DNA from: Nicotiana tabacum
Taxonomy: Eukaryota; Streptophyta; Magnoliopsida; Solanales; Solanaceae
Direction: 5' to 3'
Assembly (NCBI RefSeq): GCF_000715075.1
Contig: NC_134089.1
Coordinates: 102,059,157-102,123,156, forward strand
DNA length: 64,000 nt
Part shown: positions 45,741-55,865 of the stretch, one piece after another
Layout of the letters: every line of letters begins with the position of its first letter
How positions within the stretch are numbered: position 1 is the stretch's first letter
The notes under the pieces: model-generated
Database searches by the model: none
Told to the model about the DNA's origin: nothing
What the model saw: only the letters and a program-made list of their open reading frames with translations
Program-made: the position numbers and the translations under genes

Positions 45741-45749
45741 ATCGGAGGC

Positions 45750-47730
45750 AACAGCCTCGGTACGGGCAGGAATGGGATAGTATCTAGCTTGGCCTCCCCC
45801 TCTAGGGTGACCTCTACCTACCTAACCTCCACCTCTAACTAGCTGGGTAGATGGGGTAGTAGCTGGAGCTGTGATCATATCCTAAGAACTCTGCGGGGTA
45901 CACCGTGGCTGAGAAGTAGGTACGCCTCTCCCAAGTCTGGGGAAACCCCTAACCATATGGCGTGTGTCACCACACTCAAAGCAAGCTCTGGGAGGATGTG
46001 GTGGTTGTGACTGGCTAGGTCCAGGCCTACTGGACCCATGTCTGAAAGCACCCCGCGTAGGAGGCGCACTAGATACCGGTGGTGCATAATAAGGCTCCTG
46101 AGATTAGGGCTGTTCATTCGGATCGGATATCCGAAATCCGAACCGATCCATTCAATTTTGAATTTTGGATTTCGGATTGGATCGGATTTCGGATTATGTT
46201 TATTAAAATTTTGAATTTCGGATCGGATTTCGGATTGGTATATTTTAATCCAATCCAATCCGAAATCCGAAATTATTAGGACATGTATAAATACTACACT
46301 TTAATTTACATCAACCTCCAAGTTATTACCTTTACAATTGCTAGATTTAGCTATATTGGTACCATAGTACTCTCATATTGCATAAACATGAATTTTTCTT
46401 AATGTATTGCCTCTTTTACAAAGAAAATATACATATTAGTTTAACTTTGAGGCATAATAATACGATCCGATATCCGATCCGATCCAAACTTTAAAATCCG
46501 ACCCGATCCGATATAATTCATATCGGATTCGGATTGCATTTTCTAGAATCCAAAATCCGAAATTCGAATCTGAAATATGCTAAATCCGATCCGATCCGAT
46601 CCGTGCACAGCCCTACCTGAGATCTAGGAGGAACTAGAGCACTGCTGGCTTCTGGAAGAGCTGAATGAACATGGCGAATTATATAACCCCTACCATGACA
46701 ACCTACAGAAGGTGTACGGGCACCAGAATAATAGCCCGACTCTCGAGACCTCTTGGCCTCCCTCTCCTCTCTCTCCCTAGTATGCATACCCTCGATCCTC
46801 CTAGCGATGCTCACCACCTGCTAATAAGATATTTCCATCTCCAACTCACAAGCCATGCTAGACCTGATGCTGGGAATGAGCCCCTCAATAAACCGGCGAA
46901 TCCTCTCACAAATAGTGGAAACCAAGGCTGGTGCATGCCTAGCCAATCTAGTGTAACAGATAGCATACTCTGAAATAGTCATAGCACCCTGACGCAAATG
47001 CTCAAACTCTGCAGTGCCACGCCTCCCTGAGGCTCTAAGGAACAAACTCTCTCAGGAACAACTCTGAGAATTGAGTCTATGTCAGTGAAGTAGCCTCGTC
47101 TGGACTGTCTAACTCATATGTGCGCCACCACTCATAGGCGGCTACCCGAAGCTGGAAAGAAGTAAAGGGAACCCCACTCGATCCTGATATACCCATAGTG
47201 CGAAGGATACAGTGGCACTCCTCTAGAAATCCCAAGGCATCATCTGATGCTAGTCCACTGAATACCGGAGGATCATACTTCTTGAACCTCTCAAGTCTCT
47301 GTTGCTCATCCTATGAAGTAGCTGCCCCATCCTCGGGCTGAACTGGCACTGCAGGCGGTGGTGGAATGATCTCTAGGACCTTCTTAACATGCACTCATTG
47401 CTCAGGAGTACGGACGGCGGGAGTCTATGCTCCTCCCTCGGCCTGGGATGTGGCTACAACAAGGGGAAGCAACCCTACCTGAACCAAGGTGGTGTACATA
47501 CTCATGAACTGTGTTAGAGTCTCCTGAAAGGCTGGAGTAGTAGTGGCAGTAGGCGTGTCAGGTGCCTGGACTCCGGCTGGATCTGTTTGTGGTACCTCGG
47601 CGGCAGCTCGCGCAGGTGCTCTCGCTGCACCATGTGCGGTTCCTCGGACTCTACCTTGGCCCCAGCCTCTGACGGCTGCAGCAAGGGGCACGGGTGCCTG
47701 ATCATCTCGAGTAGCAAGTGTCCTCACCAT
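45750..47730 (-). pseudogene. gag: Tekay gag, interrupted by a hAT MITE
   Basis: The minus-strand start is MVRTLATRDDQ at 47730, followed by an Arg/Ala/Gly-rich N-terminus (RGWGQGRVRG). Stops near 47428 and 47400 follow, then the capsid-like part (FKKYDPPVFSGLASDDALGFLEECHCIL, YEWWRTYELDSP, FLRASGRRGTAEFEHLRQGAMTISEY, RHAPALVSTICERIRRFIEGL) and an Arg/Glu-rich tail. The zinc knuckle near 45960-46000 reads CFECGDTRHMVRGF, so the last Cys of CCHC is Phe. The MITE at 46105-46615 splits the region between tail and knuckle; one copy of CCTGAGAT and the insertion must be removed to read through. Confidence 0.9.
46105..46615. mobile_element. hAT-type MITE (511 bp)
   Basis: The terminal inverted repeats are TAGGGCTGTTCA at the left and TGCACAGCCCTA at the right. 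They are followed inward by GGATCGGAT-type repeats on the left and ATCCGATCCGATCC on the right. The 8-bp target duplication CCTGAGAT lies at 46097-46104 and 46616-46623. TAGGG ends and 8-bp duplications are typical of hAT transposons. No transposase is encoded. It is nested in the gag of the Tekay element. Confidence 0.95.
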
Positions 47731-47918
47731 CTGTGAGAGAATAGAAGACAGAAGTTTAGAATTGTGATGTCAAAATTTCGCAAGACAAGGAAATCAAATA
47801 AAGTGAAGATTTTCCTAATAGTTACATAGCCTCTCGTAGATAAGTACAGACGTCTCTGTACCGATCAGCGAGACTCTAATAAACCGGCCTGTGTTCCGTG
47901 ACTCTTATGAATCTAGAG

Positions 47919-47929
47919 CTCTAATATCA
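47919..47929 (-). other. primer-binding site, initiator tRNA-Met type, decayed
   Basis: On the minus strand, three bases after the right LTR, the sequence reads TGATATTAGAG. The initiator tRNA-Met site TGGTATCAGAG differs at two positions, both transitions. The site is followed in element sense by CTCTAGATTC, usual for Tekay elements. Confidence 0.65.
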
Positions 47930-48601
47930 ACTTGTCATGACCCCAGTTCACCCTGTGTGAACTGTCGGGACGGCACCTAGTCTCGACGACTAGGTAAGCC
48001 TAACAAGTGCGGAAACAAATAGAAACTTGAGGAAATATAAATTTAAAACCAAGAATACTAGAAAGAAATGGTATTAAAAAAATGTCGCTTGACATATACA
48101 ACACAATATCTCAAACTTCTACATCACTACCCCAAAACCTGGAAACTCACGGGAACACAAGATGAAAGAAATATAGTAAAATACTCTAACTCCGGAATGT
48201 CTACACCAATAGTATGATAGAAGGGCTACCACTACAAGATAGAATATAGATGGAGACTCTTCGATATGCGGACGCAGCAGATGTACCTCGAAGTCTCCAA
48301 AATCTCTCCCTACCTCAAGGATAGTAAGCCTGTGCAGAGGTACCTGGATCTGCACATGAAAAATATGCGTAGAAAGGGCATGAGTATACCACAGTGGTAC
48401 TCAGTAAGTGCCAAGCCTAACCTCGGTCGAGTAGTGACAAGGAAGGTTAGGGCCCTACTGAGGTTAAATAAAATATAAGGTTGAATAGTATGAAATGAAG
48501 CAGTATAAATAGTGAGAAAATATCATAGAATGGAAGGAACAACAACAACTAGCTCAAAGACCACAAATCATGGAAGATATACAGCTCAAGTCAGTAAATG
48601 T

Positions 48602-48985
48602 CATCCGGGCACCTTCTAGGATACCGTCATGTAGTCCCAATTACAACTGTCCAATGGATCTCCCGGGATACCGTCCCATAGTCCATCACATGTATATATC
48701 TGAAGGATCTCCCAAGATATCGTTCCATAGTCCAATTATCAATGCGCGAGGATCTACTGGAATCCCGATCCGTAGTCCCAAATGTAAATACCCAGCACTG
48801 GGGAAATCTACTGGGTGCATTCCCGTAGTTTCATATAACTGTGCAGGGGGATCTACCGGGAAGCTAACATGTAGTCCCAAAGTAAATGTGTAGAAGGATC
48901 TATTGAGAACCTAACCCGTAGTCCCAACGTTAACAGACAAGGGGGAGCTACCGGAATCCCACATCTGTAGTCCCAAAATAAATAC
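48602..48985 (-). repeat. tandem repeat with GGGATCTACCGGGAAT words, right LTR
   Basis: About eight degenerate units. Compared with 40148-40490 there is one extra unit at about 48686-48742 (with GGATCTCCCAAGATATCG). Confidence 0.8.
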
Positions 48986-49849
48986 ACGGCAGTAGCAGGA
49001 AGATAAACAAAAATAACAAAATTCATATTAAAGCAATAAGTGATTTTAGACTAGCATGTTGCACATAATTCAAGTAAGGCAGGTTAAATCAAATGAAGCA
49101 ATTAATTCACTTAGACATGCTTTCCTAAGCTAACAACAGGCTTAATAGTGCAAGTAATAGAAACAGGAAATGAAACATACTAGTAAGCACTTAAAGAAAA
49201 CTGGATTTTCAACAATCAGAACAAGTACACACTCCTCACCTCACGTACAAGGCATTTCAATTACCAAATATACCAATCCTAAACGGAAGGTCCCCCACAC
49301 AAGGTTAGACAAGCCACTTACCTCGAGCAAGCTCAAACTCAACCCGAAACCACGCTTTTGCCACGAGTATCCGACTCCAAATGGCCCAAATCTATTCAAT
49401 TCAATTGCATATTGTAAATAACACCTCAAGTGACTGATTCTACGATTTAATTCAAAGCTAATACGCAAAATTAGGTAAAATGACCAAAATGCCCCTCAGG
49501 CCCATGTCTCGAAATCGGGTGAAAGTTACATTTTTAGAAACCTCGTACTCTCACGAGTCTATACATAACAAGAACACTAAAATCGGAGTCCAAATGACCC
49601 CTCAAATCCTCATTTAAAGGTCTCTTAAACTCAAGCCCTAATTACCCATTTTTCCCAAATTTCTCACCATTATTTAAGTCTTTAATCATATGAAAATGAG
49701 TTATAAAGTCAAGAACGTTACCTCCAAGTGATTCCCCTTTGTTTTCCTCAAAAACCCTTCTCAAAAGCTTCAAACCCGGATGAAAATGGTGGAAGAATAG
49801 CTAAATTTCGCAAAGGCAACTATTTATATGTTCTGCCTTGCGATTACCG

Positions 49850-50095
49850 CATTTGCGGCACTAGGACCGTATCTATGGTCCCGCTTCTGCAGATCCTATG
49901 TCGCATCTACGACTTCCATTTAAAAGGCCAGAACCGCATCTGGGATCATTTTTTCGCATCTATGAAACCGCTTCTGCGGTATAACTTCCGCATCTGCGGA
50001 ATCTGAAGGAAAAGTCAAAAATATGCTTTTGCGGTCTCCACACCGCTTCTGCGTCTCCGCACCTGTGGAACCCCAACCGCAGGTGCGGTTATGAC
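49850..50095 (-). repeat. inverted-repeat word array, T dialect (Tekay right LTR)
   Basis: Perfect-arm words include TTCCGC-ATCT-GCGGAA (49986-50001), ACCGC-TTCT-GCGGT (about 49967-49980) and ACCGC-AGGT-GCGGT (50076-50089). Others have lost one CpG, such as GTCGC-ATCT-ACGAC near 49900. The TATA box lies immediately downstream in element sense. Confidence 0.85.
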
Positions 50096-50778
50096 AGGTA
50101 CCAGCAAAAATCTGCAATCTCTTAACTTCAAAATCTTTCTGTCAACCATCCGAAATCATCCCAAGACCCCCGGGACCTCAATCAAAAGCACCAACATCAC
50201 CTAATACTTTATTCCAACTTGTACCAATCCTTAAAACACCTAAAAACATCAGAAACTCGAATTAATCAAGGATTTAAGCCTAAGAACTCCAAATTGCATC
50301 AAAATACCCTTTCAATCAAAAGCCTAACCAAACTACGTCCGAAAAACCTAAAATTTTGCACACACATCCCAAATGAGATGACAGAGCTACTGCAACTCTC
50401 GGAATTCCATTCCGAACATTAAATCAATATCTCACTATCGACCCGGAAACCTCAAAAATTCAACTTTCGGCATTTCAAGCTTAAATTAGCTACGGACCTC
50501 CAAAATACACTCTGAACATGCTCCCAACCCTGAAATCACTCAACGAAGCTAACGGGACCATCGGATTTCCATTCTGAGGCCGTCTTTACACCGTTCCGAC
50601 TACGGTCAACTTTCCAACACTTAAGCTCTCATTTAGGGACTAAGCGTCCCAAAACTCTCCGAAACTCCAAACAGAACATCCCGGCAACCCAAAATAGCAG
50701 AAATAAATACGGGGGAAGCAATTAATAGGGGATTGGGCCATTAATTCTTATGACTACCAGCCGGGTCGCCATAGCCTA

Positions 50779-50844
50779 ATTATTAGTACTTACCAATTCC
50801 ATAAGTATGGTGCTTAATTGGAGAATGTGATTTAAAATAATACC
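50779..50844 (+). mobile_element. unit C 3' untranslated region, resumed
   Basis: ATTATTAGTACTTACCAA and following bases continue the sequence cut at 39480, matching 32763-32835 of unit B. It ends ATACC, presumably the left target duplication of Ogre2, whose partner is outside the window. Confidence 0.8.
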
Positions 50845-53800
50845 TGTGAGCACGCGGTTTTTTCCCAAAGCAAATTATTCCCAGAAATTCAAACAAAACA
50901 AATTCTTTATTATTTTATAATTTTTGTGAATTTTGGTGTCATGTTCTGCTAATTGTTGCATTTATATGTGCATTTTAATTCATATGAAAAATACAAAATA
51001 TGCATTTGCATTTAGGATTTAATTTCATATTTTAGTATTAATTAGGGGATAATTTGTTTTAGAACAAAATATGAAGAAAATAACAAAAATAGTTCACTTT
51101 TGCATTTTTAATTTTTTAATTGTGAATTCGTCCCGAAATAGTTTTTAAAATAATTTTAGAAATCAATTAGGGAGATATATTAGGACTTTACTTTAATTGT
51201 TGCAATTTTATAAAATCAGAAAAAATACGAAATATACAAAAACAATATAGATAAAAGAAACAAATGAAAAGGAAAAGAAAACAAAAAGAAATAGAGAAAG
51301 GGTTGCCCACGATTTGGGTCATGCCCAATTCATTTCACTCAGGCCCAAATGCCTAATATAGTTCGACCCAGTACAAGCCCTTCCCACCCGGTCCAATTCA
51401 TTAATCCTCAAAACGACGTCGTTTGGGGGATAGTAAATCCTGGCCATTAAAACGTTTGATCCGACGGCCAGGAACCCCCTTCCCCATTTTAATATAATTG
51501 TCCTAAAATCTGGTCTTAACCCTAAAGAACCAAGTCCGTTTTCCTCATACCTCTTCTGTAATACCGCCGGAGTTACCGCCGCTGGCGAACGACACTTATG
51601 CCATCGACCACCAAAATAACACCACGAGACCTCCTCTTCTCCCTCGTCATGAATCCACCACCCGTTTCCTTCAAATCCAGCCCTAGATCATCGAATCTTC
51701 GATCAAATATTCTCCGGCCAAAACCCAAAGTAACCCAATCACCACCATATGACCGCCTGGGCCTCCTCTACCTAACCTCTATGGCCCTGTCTCTAGAATC
51801 TACCTAGAATAGCTCGAATATCAAATCGAAAGTTTCCGACGAAAACCCCAAGGCAAAATCTCCATGATTTCGTACCCTAACAACCCTAACCAGGTGTTTT
51901 CTTATGAAAACACATTGTTAGGGATGTTACGGGTCAGAAATTTTGGGGGATTTGGAGAAGCAACCACTGGCCGGAGCTCTTTGTTGTCAGTGAGTTCTTA
52001 TTGGTATTTTCTTTTATCTTCAATTTCTTTTTCCTTTTCTGATTTTCTGCATGTGTGAATTCCTTGGTTAATGTCTAGTTAATTTGCGTTTTAATTTTTG
52101 TCAATATTGCTCTAATCTTGTGTCCTGATTTGATTAAGTCTAGTTGTTTGTTTGATTTTAATATATTCCAATTACTAAGTTTTGCTTAAATTAATTTCTC
52201 GTGTTCCTTTAGTTAATTACTAATCAGTTCAGTTTCAGTTTAATTAGTCATCGTTTGGTAGTTAGTTTGGTCATAAATTCTGAGTTCAATCGATAGATTC
52301 AACAAGAGTTTAAATTGGGGTATATTCAGAGCTTAAGAAACTGTCTTGGTTATAGCTGTAGTTCAGCTTAAATTCAGGGGTAGTTTAGACATTTAGGATT
52401 GAGCAACACATGGTAGCTGAAACTAGAATCTTCTAGGGCCTTCTAAAATGGTACTTTGGTGTAAACTTCAATAATTTTAGTGGGATTACTTGGGTAACAA
52501 GTTATAAAATAAGGGACTAGTTGAATAAATAGGTAAGGGACTGACATTGAAAAAATCTGAGGGCTGCCCTCAGCTCTGCCTATAAAAGGCATGCCTAAAT
52601 GCCTTAATGGAGGAGGTTTTGGAGCCCCAACATTCCAAAAAACGTCCCCAGTCCAGATCTGAAACTAAAACTTCAGATTCAAAATTTCTCCTAAGTTCTT
52701 AGTGTCAAAAAAATGCAGTAAAAAAAATCATCAACAAGAGTACTGTTACATTGAGCTTTTGGCTCAATCTCGAAATTTCAATAGTTGCTCTTGGTCTCAT
52801 AGCTTGATTCTAATGTGTTGAAGTTCTTCTGAGGTCTATTAGTTCAATTTGGGTTAATTCAAGCTCAGTTTCGATTTATTTGGGTGCATTCAGTTGATTT
52901 GTGGTCGATATCTCATTTTAATCTGGTTTCGAGTTCACTTTGGGCTATGATTTCATTTTTCTGGGCTGTGCATTTGTGTTTGGTTGATCATCCATTGGTT
53001 TGCTGCGTTTGAGTTACTGGTGACTGACCATTCCTCTGTTCTATTTCATAAAACAGGTACTCACCATGAAACTCAGTACTATGTAGATCACTTGCTGGAA
53101 AATGAAATGAAAACTGCAGCTTTAGCTATAGATATGTAGTTTGTGAATCTCATTATATTTTAACAGTTTTATGTGATTTGGTTGTTGTGCGATACAATCA
53201 ATTTGAATGTATAACTGAATTGCCAGAACTGTTTTATTGAGATCGCTGGACTGTTGATTTGTAGTTACTTAGATTTAGCTTGTTTAGCTTAGCGATTTTC
53301 TGTTTAAAATGCAAAATCATAAACAATTCAAGTTTGCGGTGAAGCTGGAACTGGTATGTTGTCACGTTGTGTTCTATTCTCATTGCTAAACATGCGTCCT
53401 AAATAATTTCGTAATGCAGTGTCTTTGACAATTATGAGTCAGTAGTCAGAGTTAGTAGTTCACTTTAGTCTTAGTTGTTTTTCTCGTTAGTTGGTTCATA
53501 AATTGTTTAAAAGCAACACAAATTAGGATACATAACATTTGTCTTGTAATTGCCAGCGTGAGTAAATTTATCAGTACGTTTGTTCATTTTTAAAATCAGG
53601 ACGACATAATTACTCCCTTGAACGATTTGAGAATGGGTATCTAATTGATCTAGGTAAGTGCATATTCATTTCTTTTGTCAGAAGAGTGGAGCCCATTCAT
53701 GAAAGTTTGGGCTTTGATTGATTTGGGCTAACTTTAGGCCCAATGTCCGTGGCTGTGGGAAATTTTGGTCGGTGTAACACTTTCAAATGCTGTTTTATTA

Positions 53801-54530
53801 ATACTAATAATTGGTTAGGACCTTTTCTTGATTAGTAGAAACCAATAAAAAATAGAAATTCTAATAGCTCTAGGGTCTGCCTTTTTAAAATAAAATGAGA
53901 CGAGCCTCGCTGAACAAAACACATAAACTGCGGGGCCCTCAATAAATGGCTATAATAAGAATATGTAGAATTCGGGAGGACCATTTAGCGAAATTCACGG
54001 CTTTTTCCCAAAATAATAATATGTGTTAGACTCTTTATGCACGATTTTAATAAAATTACCTTCTTAAACTCCGGTGCGCATTGATGCGACCCAAATCCAA
54101 ATCTCAACGGAGTCAAAATGTGTTAACAACCACAGGTGCATTGATTGCGACGTGGTTCGAGACGCATTTTCGCGACGTTGCAATTCTTTTAAAATAATGA
54201 TAAAAGCGGTTTGTAAATAAAAGGCACATAAGCTAGCATGTATTAAAATCAGATACAATAATTAAGCGACCGTGCTAGAACCACGGAACTCGGGAATGCC
54301 TAACACCTTCTCCCGGGTTAATAGAATTCCTTATCCGGATTTCTGGTTCGCGGACTATAATACAGAGTCATATTTTTCTTCGGTTCGGGATCAAATCAGT
54401 GACTTGGGACACCATTAATCTCCCAAGTAGCGACTCTGAATAATAATATTAAATCCCGTTCCGATTGTCCTTTAAGTGAAAAAACTCCTTTGTGCCCTTA
54501 CGGGGTGTAGGTGAAAAAGGAGGTGTGACA
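50845..54530 (+). mobile_element. Ogre2 5' LTR
   Basis: The 3,686-bp LTR begins TGTGAGCACGCGG and ends GGAGGTGTGACA, with a primer site four bases on. The 3' end (about 54250-54530) is recognisably related to the minus-strand Ogre1 LTR end at 6173-6460 (GTGCTAGAACCACGGAA, CCTTTAAGTGAA). U3 differs, so the two elements are different families of one lineage. The ORFs at 51598 and 51864 are short, without recognised domains, and lie in U3. Confidence 0.9.
52581..52587 (+). promoter_or_regulatory. probable TATA box of Ogre2 LTR
   Basis: CCTATAAAAGGC lies in mid-LTR and is followed by the palindrome GGCATGCC. It is a standard plant TATA form at a plausible place. The transcript start, about 30 bp downstream, is inferred. 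Confidence 0.65.
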
Positions 54531-54534
54531 GCTC

Positions 54535-54552
54535 TGGCGACTCTGCTGGGGA
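54535..54552 (+). other. primer-binding site, tRNA-Arg type
   Basis: TGGCGACTCTGCTGGGGA starts five bases after the LTR end. Ogre-type elements use tRNA-Arg with this kind of site. It supports the Tat/Ogre assignment. Confidence 0.8.
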
Positions 54553-55865
54553 TCGAACCTAGAATCTCTGGTTCAGGGTTCAGAATTCGATCTTAGATAA
54601 ATTGTTGTATTTGGTTATATCTGATTTTCCTACATGTTTTGTGCCAAATATGTTAAATGTTACCGCTTTGATATCATTTGAACTGTATATAAACTGTGCC
54701 GACACCCTTCTCTCTTCACCTCCGGGGATGTGCTTACTGGTTGAGACTCCCGATTCTGTTAGTGTCATACCCTGAAATAAAAAGAGGCTCGGATAAGTTG
54801 CAAAGCCGGACGATCTCACGGGTCCCCGGTACGCTGCCCCCTCCTCGACTCGAGTTGTCCGCTCGAGTGCACTGTTTAGAACACATACCCAGGTTTTGAA
54901 CCTAGAATAACTTTACTTCATGCCGGATCCTTAGTAGGAGCGCTTAATTGCATCATGCTGCATTTGACTTAGGGGACTCAACACAGGGGTTGGGTCCGTC
55001 TAGGGCTAGCAACCTGAAATGAAAAGATCATCCTGATGCATCCTATTTGTTCTGTACATATATTTGTTTCGAACCAGCATGTTGACCGACTTTTGAATCT
55101 CGGGAATGTTGGAAAATTGAGAAAAGAGGAAAAAAGAAAAGACAGAAATAACAGTTAGGGGGTTAATTGATTAGTTTAGAAAACCAATGACCAAATACTA
55201 TCGAAACTCTGCCGAAATTTTGAGAAAGTGAAAAAGAAAAATGCTTTATTTTTAATAGTCTGTTTTACTAAAGCAAAAGAAAAATAGAAAAGAGTCTTTA
55301 TTGAAAAGAAAAAAAAATTATTTTAGGAAAATAGGTTGCTTATTGTTTGTCGAAAATGAAAAAAAAAGTCATTATTTTGTTTCGTTTTCAAAAAAAATAG
55401 AAAAGGAAAAAAAGTTTGTCTTGCCATGGAAAATGAAAAAAGGGTCTTGTTTTCAAAATATAGTAGTTTTTCGGCTCGAACTAGGCAGGTTTGATTCTCG
55501 CAGGGCGTGAGATACGTAGGCAACCCTCGTCGGGTCCAACCTCCCCTTTGCAAAAATAGCCAAAAAAAATAAGTATACCAAATTTTTAATCTTTGTCGTA
55601 AATAAGTTAGGTGATGTTGTTTTTGTCAAAAATAGTCGAATGTTCCCGAAAGGGACGCCGGAAGGGTGACTTTGCAAAGATGGCCATTTTTGGTCATTTT
55701 GATTTTTGACTGGTTGACTCTCACAGCCTTAAAATCTTCGTTCTTGGGAGTGCTGAAAGGCCGTGTTTGAGAACCGAGTCTGTCATTTTAAATGTGGAAA
55801 AGGAAATAGTTAATTTTGTTTTGAGTCAAATAAAAGTTTTGTTTTTGCTTAAATCACCTTAATAA
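54553..55865 (+). mobile_element. Ogre2 leader
   Basis: 1.3 kb of non-coding sequence. The part 55027-55065 matches the truncated leader end of Ogre1 (18120-18156). The part 55090-55450 is A-rich with repeated GAAAA words. A copy of the two-hairpin module is at 55480-55535. ORF1 starts at 55866. Confidence 0.7.
55480..55535 (+). other. two-hairpin module, copy 4 (upstream of Ogre2 ORF1)
   Basis: The outer stem is CTAGG (55481-55485) with CGTAG (55515-55519), one mismatch. The inner stem is TCTCGC (55496-55501) with GTGAGA (55507-55512), including one G.T pair. The second hairpin is ACCC (55523-55526) with GGGT (55532-55535), loop 5 nt. It lies about 330 bp upstream of the ORF1 ATG. Confidence 0.7.

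Larger units (their letters stand above)
47933..50773 (-). mobile_element. Tekay-like LTR, right copy (5' LTR in element sense)
   Basis: The 2,841-bp LTR has plus-strand ends TGTCATGAC and GTCGCCATA, with some decay of the terminal bases. It contains the same blocks as the left LTR: tandem repeat 48602-48985, TATA 49822-49828 and word array 49850-50095. The GCCTA duplication follows at 50774-50778. Confidence 0.95.

Noticed and set aside
51598..52058. Small genes at 51598-51807 and 51864-52058
   Set aside because: They lie in U3 of the Ogre2 LTR, are short, have no domain, and are probably chance frames.
54535..54552. tRNA gene near the Ogre2 LTR end
   Set aside because: Only the 18-base complement of a tRNA 3' end is present, as expected for a primer site; no cloverleaf surrounds it.
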